This document shows, piece after piece, positions 11,821 through 21,830 of a DNA stretch of 64,000 bases (its first letter is position 1; every line of letters starts with the position of its first letter). Made by a program: the position numbers and the translations under genes. The notes beneath the pieces were generated by a model. The model did no database searches. It was not told the DNA's origin and saw nothing but the letters and a program-made list of their open reading frames with translations. This stretch comes from Enterobacter mori (GTDB taxonomy: Bacteria > Pseudomonadota > Gammaproteobacteria > Enterobacterales > Enterobacteriaceae), in assembly GCF_025244905.1 (NCBI RefSeq), contig NZ_CP104285.1, forward strand, positions 3,348,001 to 3,412,000, read 5' to 3'.

Positions 11821-14800
11821 ATGGCGAATTTCTTCATCGATCGCCCCATTTTTGCCTGGGTACTTGCCATTCTGTTATGTCTGACAGGTGTTCTGGCGAT
11901 TACATCACTTCCTGTTGAGCAATACCCCGATCTGGCGCCGCCAAATGTGCGGGTCACAGCAAACTATCCTGGCGCATCAGCCCAGACGCTGGAAAATACC
12001 GTCACCCAGGTGATCGAGCAGAACATGACGGGTCTCGATAACCTGATGTACATGTCCTCACAGAGTAGCGCCACCGGTCAGGCCACGGTGACGCTGAGTT
12101 TTACGGCGGGAACCGACCCGGATGAGGCGGTGCAGCAGGTGCAAAACCAGCTGCAGTCGGCCCTGCGTAAGCTACCGCAGGCGGTGCAGAACCAGGGCGT
12201 CACCGTACGTAAAACCGGTGACACCAATATTTTGACCATCGCGTTTGTCTCCACCGATGGCTCGATGGATAAACAGGATATCGCGGACTACGTGGCGAGT
12301 AATATCCAGGATCCGCTCAGCCGCATTAACGGCGTGGGGGATATCGATGCCTACGGCTCGCAGTATTCCATGCGCATCTGGCTGGATCCCAACAAGCTTA
12401 ACAGCGTGCAGATGACGGCTAAAGACGTGACTGACGCCATCGAATCGCAAAACGCTCAGATCGCCGTCGGTCAACTGGGCGGTACACCGTCTGTCGATAA
12501 CCAGGCGCTGAACGCGACCATTAACTCTCAGTCTCTGCTCCAGACGCCCGAGCAGTTCCGTAATATTACCCTGCGGGTCAATCAGGACGGCTCTGAAGTC
12601 CGCCTGGGCGATGTCGCGACCGTGGAGATGGGCGCGGAAAAGTATGACTACCTGAGCCGCTTTAACGGCAACCAGGCATCCGGCTTAGGGGTCAAACTGG
12701 CTTCTGGTGCCAACGAAATGGCTACCGCGCAGCTGGTATTAGACCGACTGGACGAACTGTCGCACTATTTCCCGCACGGGCTGGAATACAAAGTCGCCTA
12801 CGAAACCACCTCCTTCGTTAAAGCCTCCATTGAGGACGTGGTGAAAACCCTGCTGGAAGCGATCGGGCTGGTGTTCCTGGTCATGTACCTGTTCCTGCAA
12901 AACTTCCGCGCGACGCTTATTCCCACCATTGCCGTTCCGGTGGTGCTACTCGGCACCTTCGCCGTGCTGTATGCCTTTGGTTACAGTATCAATACCTTAA
13001 CCATGTTCGCGATGGTGCTGGCGATTGGGCTGCTGGTGGATGACGCCATCGTAGTGGTGGAAAACGTCGAACGTATCATGAGCGAAGAAGGACTCTCGCC
13101 GCGCGAAGCAACGCGGAAATCGATGGGGCAAATTCAGGGCGCGCTGGTCGGTATTGCGATGGTGCTCTCAGCGGTGTTTATCCCAATGGCCTTCTTTGGC
13201 GGCACCACCGGTGCGATTTACCGCCAGTTTTCCATCACGATTGTCTCCGCGATGGTGCTCTCGGTGCTGGTGGCGATGATCCTCACCCCTGCCCTCTGCG
13301 CCACCCTCCTCAAGCCGTTACATAAAGGCGAGCATCACGGGCAAAAAGGCTTTTTCGGCTGGTTTAACCGCATGTTCAACCGCAATGCGGCGCGCTATGA
13401 GGCGGGGGTGGGTAAGATCCTGCATCGCAGCGCGCGCTGGATGGCGATTTATGTCCTGCTGTTAGGCGGAATGGTGTTCCTGTTCCTGCGTCTGCCAACC
13501 TCCTTCCTGCCGCTGGAAGATCGCGGCATGTTTATCACCTCCGTACAGTTGCCAAGTGGTTCTACCCAGCAACAAACATTGAAAGTGGTGCAGCAGGTTG
13601 AAAACTATTTCCACACCAAAGAGAAAGATAACGTTGTTTCCGTCTTCTCCACCGTCGGCTCGGGTCCGGGCGGGAACGGGCAGAACGTCGCACGCATGTT
13701 CGTGCGTCTGAAAGACTGGGATCAGCGCGACAGCGACACAGGCTCCTCGTTTGCCATTATTGAACGCGCGACGAAAGCCTTCAGCCATATCAAAGAAGCG
13801 CGCGTATTTGCCAGCAGCCCTCCGGCCATCAGCGGTCTGGGGAGTTCCGCCGGGTTTGATATGGAACTGCAGGATCACGCCGGAGCCGGGCATGACGCCT
13901 TAATGGCTGCGCGCGATAAACTGCTCGATCTGGCCAGCAAGGATCCACAGCTGACCCGCGTACGTCACAACGGTCTGGATGACAGCCCGCAGCTGCAGGT
14001 CGATATCGACCAGCGTAAAGCGCAGGCGCTGGGCGTATCCATTGATGACATCAACGACACGCTGCAAACGGCCTGGGGCTCAAGCTACGTCAACGACTTT
14101 ATGGATCGCGGCCGCGTGAAGAAGGTCTACGTTCAGTCTGCCGCCAAATACCGTATGCTGCCGGATGATATTAACCGCTGGTATGTGCGTAATAACGCAG
14201 GTGGCATGGTGCCGTTCTCCGCCTTCGCCACTTCGCGTTGGGAAACCGGCTCACCGCGCCTGGAACGCTATAACGGCTATTCGGCGCTGGAGATCGTAGG
14301 TGAAGCCGCGCCGGGCGTCAGCACCGGTACCGCGATGGATATTATGGAAGAACTGGTGCAGCAGTTGCCAACCGGGTTTGGCCTGGAGTGGACGGCGATG
14401 TCTTATCAGGAGCGGCTCTCCGGCGCACAGGCCCCTGCGCTTTACGCCCTGTCGCTGCTGGTGGTTTTCCTCTGCCTTGCCGCACTGTATGAGAGCTGGT
14501 CAGTACCGTTCTCGGTGATGCTGGTGGTGCCGTTGGGCGTCATCGGTGCGCTGCTGGCAACCTGGATGCGTGGCCTGGAGAACGATGTTTACTTCCAGGT
14601 GGGGCTGCTGACTGTTATTGGCTTATCGGCCAAAAACGCCATTCTGATCGTGGAATTTGCCAATGAGATGAATGCGAAAGGTCAGGACCTGCTAGCCGCA
14701 ACACTGTACGCTTGCCGCCAGCGCTTACGCCCGATTCTGATGACCTCTCTGGCGTTTGTCTTCGGGGTGCTGCCGATGGCGACCAGTTCGGGTGCCGGTT

Positions 14801-14934
14801 CCAGCAGCCAGCATGCGGTCGGTACCGGGGTGATGGGGGGGATGATTTCAGCCACGATCCTGGCGATTTATTTCGTGCCGCTGTTCTTTGTGCTGGTGCG
14901 ACGTCGCTTCCCGTTGAAGGAAAAGCCTGAGTAA
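11821..14934 (+). CDS. acrD: RND multidrug efflux pump AcrD (aminoglycosides, bile acids)
   Basis: Inner-membrane proton antiporter that exports aminoglycosides, bile acids and other amphiphiles through AcrA and TolC. It has 1037 residues, as in E. coli AcrD. Expected parts are visible: the N-terminal helix ([14 protein letters not shown]), the two large periplasmic loops, and the proton-relay pair DD in [16 protein letters not shown] of TM4. The TM10 segment [16 protein letters not shown] carries the conserved Lys. It has no adapter gene beside it, as in E. coli, where AcrD borrows AcrA. An intrinsic terminator follows 12 bp after the stop. Confidence 0.95.
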   Translation: MANFFIDRPIFAWVLAILLCLTGVLAITSLPVEQYPDLAPPNVRVTANYPGASAQTLENTVTQVIEQNMTGLDNLMYMSSQSSATGQATVTLSFTAGTDPDEAVQQVQNQLQSALRKLPQAVQNQGVTVRKTGDTNILTIAFVSTDGSMDKQDIADYVASNIQDPLSRINGVGDIDAYGSQYSMRIWLDPNKLNSVQMTAKDVTDAIESQNAQIAVGQLGGTPSVDNQALNATINSQSLLQTPEQFRNITLRVNQDGSEVRLGDVATVEMGAEKYDYLSRFNGNQASGLGVKLASGANEMATAQLVLDRLDELSHYFPHGLEYKVAYETTSFVKASIEDVVKTLLEAIGLVFLVMYLFLQNFRATLIPTIAVPVVLLGTFAVLYAFGYSINTLTMFAMVLAIGLLVDDAIVVVENVERIMSEEGLSPREATRKSMGQIQGALVGIAMVLSAVFIPMAFFGGTTGAIYRQFSITIVSAMVLSVLVAMILTPALCATLLKPLHKGEHHGQKGFFGWFNRMFNRNAARYEAGVGKILHRSARWMAIYVLLLGGMVFLFLRLPTSFLPLEDRGMFITSVQLPSGSTQQQTLKVVQQVENYFHTKEKDNVVSVFSTVGSGPGGNGQNVARMFVRLKDWDQRDSDTGSSFAIIERATKAFSHIKEARVFASSPPAISGLGSSAGFDMELQDHAGAGHDALMAARDKLLDLASKDPQLTRVRHNGLDDSPQLQVDIDQRKAQALGVSIDDINDTLQTAWGSSYVNDFMDRGRVKKVYVQSAAKYRMLPDDINRWYVRNNAGGMVPFSAFATSRWETGSPRLERYNGYSALEIVGEAAPGVSTGTAMDIMEELVQQLPTGFGLEWTAMSYQERLSGAQAPALYALSLLVVFLCLAALYESWSVPFSVMLVVPLGVIGALLATWMRGLENDVYFQVGLLTVIGLSAKNAILIVEFANEMNAKGQDLLAATLYACRQRLRPILMTSLAFVFGVLPMATSSGAGSSSQHAVGTGVMGGMISATILAIYFVPLFFVLVRRRFPLKEKPE

Positions 14935-14946
14935 CCAATGAAATAA

Positions 14947-14973
14947 AAAGGCGGCTTTCGTAGCCGCCTTTTT
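14947..14973 (+). terminator. Intrinsic terminator of acrD
   Basis: A GGCGGCT/AGCCGCC stem with a TTCGT loop, flanked by A and T runs (AAAAAGG before, CCTTTTT after), 12 bp past the acrD stop. The symmetrical flanks mean it could also stop transcription coming from ypfM. Confidence 0.88.
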
Positions 14974-15040
14974 ATTGTGTGATTCATTCACACTATGGTT
15001 ATTTTACTTATTTAAGTGCGCTTGCAATTTTTACTGAATG

Positions 15041-15100
15041 TCATTTACGAAGCATGCCTTCGATAAAATCTTTCCAGTTCCCCAGTTCACGTTCAATCAT
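15041..15100 (-). CDS. ypfM: YpfM small protein (19 residues)
   Basis: A 19-codon gene reading MIERELGNWKDFIEGMLRK, which as I recall is identical or nearly so to the YpfM small protein shown to be made in E. coli K-12. It sits in the same place, between acrD and yffB on the minus strand. An AGAGG ribosome site precedes the ATG by about seven bases. The sequence can form a short amphipathic helix. No function is known to me. Confidence 0.88.
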   Translation of the reverse strand: MIERELGNWKDFIEGMLRK

Positions 15101-15488
15101 AACAACCTCTCTTATTATTATGCGCATTCTACGGAAACGTATCATCATTGTGAAGACTATTTAACCAATTGCAGTGATTATACCCCGCTCCCCCCGGTGG
15201 ATTTATGATAAATATGAACGCACTCCCTTAAATTTTGTGTGACCGCCAGCAATATTTTGAAATAACCATACGAGCAGGTGAGAAGATATTTAACCACTGA
15301 GTTTATTAGAGATTTAAACCTGGTAGACATCTATGCTTAAATGATGAAAGAATATTCAGCTTACAGATGTGAGGTGAATTAAGGAGAATTGTAAATCAAG
15401 AGAATTCCTGAATGTGTTATATTCCACTTAAGGATATATCTTCGAATTTATTGAACATTCTTTCTGCATAAGAACAAAAGGATTCACT
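15101..15488. other. Gene-free A+T-rich spacer between ypfM and yffB
   Basis: 388 bp that should contain the ypfM promoter on one strand and the yffB promoter on the other. A TTATATT-like -10 element at about 15417 could serve yffB. No open frame with a ribosome site, no strong hairpin and no repeat was found. Confidence 0.4.
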
Positions 15489-15845
15489 ATGGTTGTGATG
15501 TACGGCATTAAAAATTGCGACACCATCAAAAAAGCGCGCCGCTGGCTGGAAGCGAACAGCGTGGAGTACCGCTTCCACGATTACCGTGCCGATGGGCTTG
15601 ATGCAGAATTTCTGCATAGCGCTATCCGCGAATTGGGCTGGGAAGCCCTGCTAAACACTCGCGGCACCACCTGGCGTAAACTGGATGAATCCGTCCGCGC
15701 CGGTATAACCGATGCAGACAGCGCGGCAAAACTGATGCTTGAAATGCCAGCTATTATCAAACGCCCATTGCTCTGCAAGCCAGGTCAGCCTATGCTGCTG
15801 GGTTTCAGTGAAACCCTTTATTCTGACTTTTTCGTTGAGGTGTAG
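15489..15845 (+). CDS. yffB: YffB, ArsC/Spx-family protein
   Basis: Thioredoxin-fold protein of the ArsC family, 118 residues as in E. coli. The single N-terminal Cys is in [15 protein letters not shown], where arsenate reductases have CxxC/S-type sites; the RPLLCKPG segment near the C-terminus supplies another Cys. Its reaction is not established; it is probably a thiol reductase rather than a true arsenate reductase. The start at 15489 has an AAGGA site and lines up with the E. coli MITLYGIKN start. dapE begins 4 bp after the stop, so the two are co-transcribed. Confidence 0.9.
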   Translation: MVVMYGIKNCDTIKKARRWLEANSVEYRFHDYRADGLDAEFLHSAIRELGWEALLNTRGTTWRKLDESVRAGITDADSAAKLMLEMPAIIKRPLLCKPGQPMLLGFSETLYSDFFVEV

Positions 15846-15848
15846 TCT

Positions 15849-16976
15849 ATGTCATGCCCGGTCATTGAGCTGACTCAGCAGCTTATCCGCCGTCCTTCCC
15901 TTAGCCCGGACGATGCAGGTTGTCAGGCATTAATGATTGAGCGTCTGCGTGCCATCGGTTTTACCGTTGAGCGCATGGATTTTGGCGATACGCAGAACTT
16001 CTGGGCCTGGCGCGGTCAGGGGGAAACGCTGGCGTTTGCCGGGCATACGGATGTGGTTCCCGCGGGTGATGCAGACCGCTGGATCAATCCACCGTTTGAA
16101 CCAACCATCCGCGACGGTATGCTGTTTGGCCGCGGTGCGGCAGACATGAAAGGATCACTGGCGGCCATGGTCGTGGCCGCAGAGCGTTTCGTTGCCCAGC
16201 ATCCTAATCATAAAAATCGTCTCGCGTTCTTGATCACCTCTGACGAAGAAGCCAGCGCCCATAACGGTACCGTGAAAGTCGTTGACGCGCTGATGGCGCG
16301 CAACGAACGGCTGGACTACTGCCTGGTGGGTGAACCCTCCAGCACCGAAGTGGTGGGAGATGTCGTGAAAAACGGTCGTCGCGGGTCCATGACCTGTAAT
16401 CTGACCATTCACGGTGTGCAGGGGCACGTCGCCTATCCACACCTGGCCGACAACCCAGTGCACCGTGCCGCGCCGATGCTGAACGAACTGGTGGAGATCG
16501 AGTGGGACAAAGGCAACGCGTTCTTCCCGCCGACCAGCATGCAGATTGCCAACATCAAGGCCGGAACCGGCAGCAACAACGTCATCCCTGGCGATTGCTT
16601 TGTCCAGTTCAACTTCCGCTTCAGCACGGAACTGACCGACGAGATGATCAAAGCCCGCGTGATCGCACTGCTGGAAAAACACCAGCTGCGCTACACCGTG
16701 GAGTGGTGGGTGTCTGGCCAACCGTTCCTGACGCAGCGCGGAAAGCTGGTGGATGCGGTAGTGAATGCCATCGCACACTATAATGAAATTAAGCCACAGC
16801 TGCTGACAACCGGCGGCACCTCTGACGGACGCTTTATCGCCCGTATGGGTGCACAGGTTGTCGAACTGGGTCCAGTAAACGCGACCATTCACAAAATCAA
16901 TGAATGTGTCAACGCGGCTGATTTACAACTGCTGGCCCGTATGTATCAACGTATTATGGAGCAGCTCGTCGCCTGA
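15849..16976 (+). CDS. dapE: Succinyl-diaminopimelate desuccinylase
   Basis: Zinc enzyme (M20 family) that hydrolyses N-succinyl-L,L-diaminopimelate to diaminopimelate and succinate in lysine and peptidoglycan synthesis. It has 375 residues. Metal and catalytic residues are visible in AGHTDVVP (His and Asp), GRGAADMKG (bridging Asp), [10 protein letters not shown] (catalytic and metal Glu) and, near the C-terminus, the His in [11 protein letters not shown]. The dimerisation insert occupies the middle. It follows yffB directly, with a GAGGTG ribosome site at the end of yffB, and precedes ypfN by 22 bp. Confidence 0.96.
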   Translation: MSCPVIELTQQLIRRPSLSPDDAGCQALMIERLRAIGFTVERMDFGDTQNFWAWRGQGETLAFAGHTDVVPAGDADRWINPPFEPTIRDGMLFGRGAADMKGSLAAMVVAAERFVAQHPNHKNRLAFLITSDEEASAHNGTVKVVDALMARNERLDYCLVGEPSSTEVVGDVVKNGRRGSMTCNLTIHGVQGHVAYPHLADNPVHRAAPMLNELVEIEWDKGNAFFPPTSMQIANIKAGTGSNNVIPGDCFVQFNFRFSTELTDEMIKARVIALLEKHQLRYTVEWWVSGQPFLTQRGKLVDAVVNAIAHYNEIKPQLLTTGGTSDGRFIARMGAQVVELGPVNATIHKINECVNAADLQLLARMYQRIMEQLVA

Positions 16977-16998
16977 CGACTGCTTAGAGGATTAGCGA

Positions 16999-17196
16999 AT
17001 GGACTGGCTTTCAAAGTACTGGTGGATTCTGGTGTTGGTGTTTCTGGTAGGCGTGCTGCTGAACGTGATTAAAGATCTGAAGCGCGTTGACCATAAGAAG
17101 TTCCTCGCCAACAAACCGGATCTTCCGCCACATCGTGATTTTAACGACAAGTGGGACGATGACGACGACTGGCCGAAAAAGGACCAGAAGAAGTAA
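16999..17196 (+). CDS. ypfN: YpfN, small membrane protein (UPF0370)
   Basis: 65-residue protein with one N-terminal membrane helix (residues 7-24, [18 protein letters not shown]), then a basic, Pro- and Asp-rich soluble tail ending [13 protein letters not shown]. It fits the UPF0370 family in length and arrangement. Function unknown. It lies 22 bp after dapE with its own GAGG site and is probably the last gene of the yffB-dapE-ypfN unit; a hairpin repeat with a T-run follows. Confidence 0.9.
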   Translation: MDWLSKYWWILVLVFLVGVLLNVIKDLKRVDHKKFLANKPDLPPHRDFNDKWDDDDDWPKKDQKK

Positions 17197-17203
17197 TTGT
17201 TAA

Positions 17204-17297
17204 CCCCCCCTCACCCTAACCCTCTCCCCAAAGGGGAGAGGGAACAAAACACCCCTCGCCCCTCTGGGGAGAGGGGCCGGGGGTGAGGGGCGTTTTT
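17204..17297. repeat. CCTC-rich paired palindromic repeat, copy 1 (also terminator of ypfN)
   Basis: The element reads CCCCTCACCCTAACCCTCTCCCC..GGGGAGAGGG on one side and GCCCCTCTGGGGAGAGGGGCCGGGGGTGAGGGG on the other. It contains two nested palindromes and ends in CGTTTTTTCT. The outer arms (CCCCTCACCC / GGGTGAGGGG) can also pair. The T-run makes it a likely terminator for ypfN. The same family occurs at 59168-59262 and, as a half copy, at 25031-25073. Confidence 0.8.
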
Positions 17298-17299
17298 TC

Positions 17300-17995
17300 T
17301 CACATAAACTCTACAATATCATCATCATTCGGCTTACCACCGCTGAGCGCTTCGTCGAAGTAGTGCTTCGGCACGGTATAACGCAAACGATCGAGCGCAA
17401 ACTGCATGCTGCGGTCGTCAATCGCGTGCCCCAGATCGTCAACGATATCCAGCGTGACGTCCCCACCAGCGCGGATAAGCGATTCCTGCGCGGCAACCGC
17501 ATGTGAAAGCTCAATCACCCGGTCTTCACCACCGTGGATCAAATGAATGGTGGTCTGCGTCGTCACGCAGTCGGGCAACGTTGCGAAACGACCGTTAAAG
17601 GCAATCACGCGGGATACCAGCCCCGGCTGCGCTTTCACGCTCTCCAGCGACATAATTGACCCCTGTGAAAAACCAATCAGTGCGGTGGCGTCAGCGCCCA
17701 CGCCGCTCTGCTGTTGCCAGTAGCGTACGGTGTCAATGAAAGTCGGCATGATGGCATCGATGCGGGCCTGACGGTTCTCTTCCGTCACACCCTGCACCGA
17801 AAACCACTGGCGACCTTCAGGGCCGCAAGGCTCTACGCCGCCGATGCTGACAATCAGCGCATCCGGGAAAACCGGCGCAAACCAGCTGCCAATTTGCCCC
17901 ATATTGACGGCATTATCGCCAACACCATGAAACAGCAGCAGTAACTGTTTTGCCGGTTTTTCAGGGCTTTGAACAACAAAATGGTCGTGTTTCAT
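17300..17995 (-). CDS. ypfH: YpfH, carboxylesterase of the alpha/beta hydrolase fold
   Basis: Cytoplasmic esterase (phospholipase/carboxylesterase family). The nucleophile elbow is GFSQGS; the Asp is likely in HGGEDRVI and the His in LGHAID. E. coli YpfH has esterase activity on short acyl substrates; the natural substrate is unknown. The ATG at 17995 has a strong AAGGAG site and gives 231 residues (232 in E. coli). A frame extending to 18055 overlaps the end of tmcA and lacks a ribosome site. It follows tmcA on the same strand by 73 bp. Confidence 0.92.
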   Translation of the reverse strand: MKHDHFVVQSPEKPAKQLLLLFHGVGDNAVNMGQIGSWFAPVFPDALIVSIGGVEPCGPEGRQWFSVQGVTEENRQARIDAIMPTFIDTVRYWQQQSGVGADATALIGFSQGSIMSLESVKAQPGLVSRVIAFNGRFATLPDCVTTQTTIHLIHGGEDRVIELSHAVAAQESLIRAGGDVTLDIVDDLGHAIDDRSMQFALDRLRYTVPKHYFDEALSGGKPNDDDIVEFM

Positions 17996-18068
17996 GGCGA
18001 TCTCCTTAAGTGATGAGCAGGATTCTACGCCTCTGTGGGGTAATGACCATGCCACTTTACTGATGAAG

Positions 18069-20018
18069 TCATTGAAAAAATTGCCATTGCATAATATCGT
18101 CTTTCAACTGCTGGCAGCGTGTTTCATCAAGACTTTCAAGCGCTTGTGCTGTTTCTTTTCGCAGGTTCGCCAGCAAGGATTTTCGCCCGGCATTATCCGT
18201 TTCCCCCGCCAATTTTCCGCGCAAAAGCGGGAGCGGCATGTCCACGTTTAACAGCAGGCGGGTTAACGCGGCAACGGAGGTCGAGAACGCCCGATGCGCA
18301 AAGGCAAACCCCGCCAGCTCCTGCCAGTCGTCATTATTAAGGGTAGCTTCCCAGCCCTCTGATACCGGGATCTTTTCGCCATTCCAGGCCGAGAGCACCC
18401 GGGCGTCACGTCGCAGACGCTGATGTGCCTGCGCGCACAGCTGATGCCCCGCCTCGCTGAGCGGCAGCAACGCCATCGCGGTGAAGCAGCCGCTGCTCGC
18501 TTCGCGGTGGCTGCCTATCCGCACCAGCACAAAGCCGCACTGCTGCCAGAAGCGCCACAGCTCGTCGGTATAGCCAAAACTCACGGAGAGATAATCCTCC
18601 CCGCTGGCGCTACGGATAAGCCGACGACCAATACCTTCCCGTTGACGACGGGGATGAACGGCAATACGTGTGATCCGTCGGCCCTTAAGTGTCGCCGCCA
18701 GAGGCGAGCCGCCGTGGGCAGCCAGAGACTGCGCCACCAGATTCCCACGAGGCCGACGAAAGCCCGCCCACACCGCGCGGCTAAGCCCAGGGGATAAGCC
18801 GCCCTCCTCCACCAGCCAGAGGGCACCGGCGAGGGTTGAGTCGGTTTCAGCAACGGTAAAATGTTGGCCCGGCGCGTCCATCATCCTGCGTAAATCAAGC
18901 GGGGAGGTGCGGTAATGCGCGGCACATAACAGCTCATAAACGCCAGCCACAAGCGCCGGATTGCTTTCCCACATCTGCGGCTCCAGCGACGCTAAACGCA
19001 CGTCACCTTCCGGTTTCTGGTCGATGAGCGCATCGTCAAACAGCAGAATGTCAGACACCACCCGCTCAAGGGGGCACCCGGCCGCCCAGCGAACCGGTGT
19101 TGATAAGGTGAAAGACTGCAACCCGCTGAACCGGGCGCAAAACTTCAGCAGGAAACCGCGACCTGTTCCTTCATAACCCTGAACGGTAGTGGTCAACAGA
19201 ACGCGGGGAAAACGTTCAACCAGCTTTTCAAGAAGCGGTCCCGGAATGGCGGCCGCCTCATCGACAATCAGCCAGTCGGCCTGCAGCGTCGAAGCGAGCA
19301 GCGCATCCGGTGCCATAAAGTGAAAATGCTCTCCCGCAAAACGGGCGATGACATCCGTTGCCCCTTTCGCAGGTGCAGTCACGACCGCAGTGCCCTGAAT
19401 ACGCTTTAGCAACATCCCTGCAAGCGCTGACTTTCCGCGTCCACGAGGTGCCGTGACCGCCACGACGCCAGTATTCATGGCCAGGAGTGTGCGCAGGATG
19501 TCAGCCTGCTCACGCTGCGGGTCGCCGCTGGCTGGCTGCCAGTCAGGGGTATCAGGAGGAAACGGAGGAAGCGTTAGCGGTTGGTTTTGGCACCACAGAA
19601 TGGTGTCAGGGTCGGCGGCGATGGTGCGCTGGAAATGGTGCACAAAATGCGGCGTGGCGATAGGCTCGGCGCTGTCGCTCCAGCGAACAGCGTCGCCGTC
19701 CGGTGTTTCCGCCCAGACGGAGAAAGGCGGAACCAGCAGCACCAGCAGACTCCCGGCGCGCAGCGTTCCGCTGAGGGCGGCAAAGGCCGAGACGTCGAAC
19801 CCCGCGCGAGCATCAAAAACCGCGTGCTGGAACTCACGCCCCAGCAGCCTGCTGATGGCTTTCGACGGGTGTTCATCCAGCCAGAGCCAGTCTCCGGGCT
19901 GGGCATCGCGCAGAGCCACCGCCTGCGTCAATGTCCAGTCCACATCTCCGCTGAGTACAACCAAACGACGATGACCTTTACGCCTGAGCTGGCTAATCAG
20001 ATGTTCAAACGGCAACAT
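18069..20018 (-). CDS. tmcA: tRNA(Met) cytidine acetyltransferase TmcA
   Basis: Makes N4-acetylcytidine at the wobble base of elongator tRNA-Met using acetyl-CoA and ATP. Domain order is as expected: an N-terminal DUF1726 region, an RNA-helicase-like ATPase with Walker A (APRGRGKSALAG) and a DEAA Walker B (LIVDEAAAI), then a GNAT acetyltransferase domain (IAVHPRRQREGIGRRLI). It has 649 residues against about 671 in E. coli, with no obvious missing block. Its ATG overlaps the ypfJ stop as TAATG, so translation is likely coupled. Confidence 0.94.
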   Translation of the reverse strand: MLPFEHLISQLRRKGHRRLVVLSGDVDWTLTQAVALRDAQPGDWLWLDEHPSKAISRLLGREFQHAVFDARAGFDVSAFAALSGTLRAGSLLVLLVPPFSVWAETPDGDAVRWSDSAEPIATPHFVHHFQRTIAADPDTILWCQNQPLTLPPFPPDTPDWQPASGDPQREQADILRTLLAMNTGVVAVTAPRGRGKSALAGMLLKRIQGTAVVTAPAKGATDVIARFAGEHFHFMAPDALLASTLQADWLIVDEAAAIPGPLLEKLVERFPRVLLTTTVQGYEGTGRGFLLKFCARFSGLQSFTLSTPVRWAAGCPLERVVSDILLFDDALIDQKPEGDVRLASLEPQMWESNPALVAGVYELLCAAHYRTSPLDLRRMMDAPGQHFTVAETDSTLAGALWLVEEGGLSPGLSRAVWAGFRRPRGNLVAQSLAAHGGSPLAATLKGRRITRIAVHPRRQREGIGRRLIRSASGEDYLSVSFGYTDELWRFWQQCGFVLVRIGSHREASSGCFTAMALLPLSEAGHQLCAQAHQRLRRDARVLSAWNGEKIPVSEGWEATLNNDDWQELAGFAFAHRAFSTSVAALTRLLLNVDMPLPLLRGKLAGETDNAGRKSLLANLRKETAQALESLDETRCQQLKDDIMQWQFFQ

Positions 20019-20887
20019 TACATCGCTTTGCCGAAGGTATTACATTGCGCAGGGTCACCGCTGTCGAAGCCGCGTTTAAACCAGCTGTAACGCTGCTCCG
20101 ATGTACCGTGAGTGAAACTGTCTGGCACCACTCTGCCCTGGCTTTGCTGCTGGAGACGGTCATCGCCAATGGCCTGCGCGGCATTCAGTGCCTCTTCAAG
20201 GTCGCCCGTTTCCAGAACACCCTGCTGTTTCATGCTATTGCCCCAGACGCCGGCGAAGCAGTCTGCCTGCAGCTCCATACGCACGGAAAGACGATTCACC
20301 TCCGCCTGGGAGGCATTCTGCTGAAGCTGACGTACTTTAGGCTCGATGCCGAGCAATTTTTGCACGTGGTGGCCGACCTCATGCGCGATCACATAGCCCT
20401 GAGCAAAATCGCCGTCGGCACCCAGTTTGCTTTTCATGTCATCGTAAAATGAGAGATCGATATAGACAGTGCTGTCCGCCGGGCAGTAGAACGGCCCCAT
20501 CACGGACTGTCCGGTGCCGCATCCGGTGCGCGTCGCACCGCGGTACATCACCAGTTTCGGTTGCTGATAGGTTCGCCCCATTTTCTCGAACTGCTGGCCC
20601 CAGGTTTCTTCTGTGGTCGCAAGAATAACGGAGGTAAATTTGGCCGCTTCATCTTCGTTCGGGCTGATGGAGCGCTGAGAGTATTGCTGTTGCTGGAGAG
20701 GCTCTCCGGTCATCAAACCGGTGAGATCCACGCCGTAATACCCCGCGACCAGCACCACAATCAGCAGGATGATACCGCCCTTTCCACTGGGCAACCGGAA
20801 GCCGGGGCCGCCCATTGAAGGTCCGCCGCCGCCACTGCTGCGCCTGTCTTCTACATTGTCACTTTCACGACGCCCTTGCCAGCGCAT
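20018..20887 (-). CDS. ypfJ: YpfJ, membrane-anchored neutral zinc metallopeptidase family protein
   Basis: 289 residues. A polar, Arg- and Gly-rich N-terminus is followed by one membrane helix (about 38-55, [17 protein letters not shown]) and a putative zinc peptidase domain with HEVGHH at 169-174 and a downstream acidic helix ([11 protein letters not shown]) that may give the third ligand. Substrate unknown. The start chosen is the ATG at 20887 with a GAGGTGG site; a GTG two codons upstream is less likely. It is the first gene of a unit with tmcA (overlap TAATG) and perhaps ypfH. Confidence 0.9.
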   Translation of the reverse strand: MRWQGRRESDNVEDRRSSGGGGPSMGGPGFRLPSGKGGIILLIVVLVAGYYGVDLTGLMTGEPLQQQQYSQRSISPNEDEAAKFTSVILATTEETWGQQFEKMGRTYQQPKLVMYRGATRTGCGTGQSVMGPFYCPADSTVYIDLSFYDDMKSKLGADGDFAQGYVIAHEVGHHVQKLLGIEPKVRQLQQNASQAEVNRLSVRMELQADCFAGVWGNSMKQQGVLETGDLEEALNAAQAIGDDRLQQQSQGRVVPDSFTHGTSEQRYSWFKRGFDSGDPAQCNTFGKAM

Positions 20888-20970
20888 AACCACCTCGAAC
20901 TATTCCATTAATAATAGCTATGATCGTAGGCGGTTAATGACAGGATTACCATAGTAAACAAGGGTAAGAC

Positions 20971-20996
20971 GCCAAAGGATACGAATATCCTTTGGC
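20971..20996 (-). terminator. Stem-loop downstream of purC
   Basis: Perfect 11-bp inverted repeat GCCAAAGGATA / TATCCTTTGGC with a CGAA (UUCG on the minus strand) tetraloop, 11 bp after the purC stop. No strong T-run follows on the minus strand (GTCTTACC), so it may protect the 3' end rather than terminate efficiently. Confidence 0.65.
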
Positions 20997-21007
20997 AATT
21001 GAGGAGA

Positions 21008-21721
21008 TTAGTCGAGCTTAACGCCTAAACGGTGAGCAACCGCTTCATACGCTTCAATCAGTCCACCCAGGCTCTGACGGAAACGGTCTTTGTCCATTTT
21101 ATCCAGGGTTTCTTTATCCCACAGGCGGCTGCCGTCCGGGGAGAACTCATCGCCCAGCACCACTTCGCCTTTGAACAGACCGAACTCCAGTTTGAAGTCG
21201 ACGAGGATCAGCCCTGCGTCATCAAACAGTTTTTTCAGCACGTCGTTCGCTTTGTAGGTCAGCTCCTGCATGCGTGCCAGATTCTCTTTGCTCACCCAGC
21301 CGAAGGTTTCGCAGTAGGATTCGTTGACCATCGGGTCGTGCATGGCATCGTTTTTCAGGAACAGGTCAAACAGCGGCGGATTCAGTTCGATACCTTCTTC
21401 AATGCCGAGACGCTTCACCAGGGAGCCCGCGGCACGGTTACGAATGACGCACTCAACCGGAACCATGTCCAGTTTTTTCACCAAACATTCCGTATCGGAC
21501 AATAACGCTTCCATCTGGGTCGGGATACCCGCTTCGGCCAGTTTGCTCATAATGAAGTGGTTGAACTTGTTGTTCACCATGCCTTTACGATCGAACTGCT
21601 CAATGCGTGCGCCATCCCCTGCTGACGTATCATTGCGGAACTCGAGCACCAACAGATCCGGGTTTTCCGTGCTGTATACGGTCTTCGCTTTGCCACGATA
21701 CAACTCAGCTTGCTTCTGCAT
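21008..21721 (-). CDS. purC: SAICAR synthetase PurC
   Basis: Joins aspartate to CAIR with ATP in purine synthesis. 237 residues from [17 protein letters not shown], the E. coli start; an ATG two codons earlier sits too close to the AGGAG site. The family motifs are visible: the glycine-rich lid region (YRGKAKTVY), the substrate-binding [11 protein letters not shown], and the aspartate-binding stretch (LVDFKLEFG). It has its own promoter with a PurR box upstream, and a terminator separates it from the dapA-bamC unit. Confidence 0.97.
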   Translation of the reverse strand: MQKQAELYRGKAKTVYSTENPDLLVLEFRNDTSAGDGARIEQFDRKGMVNNKFNHFIMSKLAEAGIPTQMEALLSDTECLVKKLDMVPVECVIRNRAAGSLVKRLGIEEGIELNPPLFDLFLKNDAMHDPMVNESYCETFGWVSKENLARMQELTYKANDVLKKLFDDAGLILVDFKLEFGLFKGEVVLGDEFSPDGSRLWDKETLDKMDKDRFRQSLGGLIEAYEAVAHRLGVKLD

Positions 21722-21773
21722 CTTCATTACTCCTGGTGTGATGATTTGTGTTCAAAACTGGGGATATTATGCC

Positions 21774-21789
21774 ACGCACACGTTTGCGT
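21774..21789 (-). promoter_or_regulatory. PurR box of purC
   Basis: ACGCACACGTTTGCGT matches the PurR consensus palindrome ACGCAAACGTTTGCGT at all but one base. It lies about 53 bp before the purC start, where PurR with bound hypoxanthine or guanine would repress. Confidence 0.9.
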
Positions 21790-21802
21790 GGCACGAAAAT
21801 AA

Positions 21803-21828
21803 AAAGGGCTGGATTCACCAGCCCTTGT
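21803..21828 (-). terminator. Intrinsic terminator of dapA-bamC
   Basis: Stem AAGGGCTGG / CCAGCCCTT with loop ATTCA, followed on the minus strand by TTTTTATTTT. It lies just past the bamC stop and before the purC PurR box. Confidence 0.88.
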
Positions 21829-21830
21829 AT

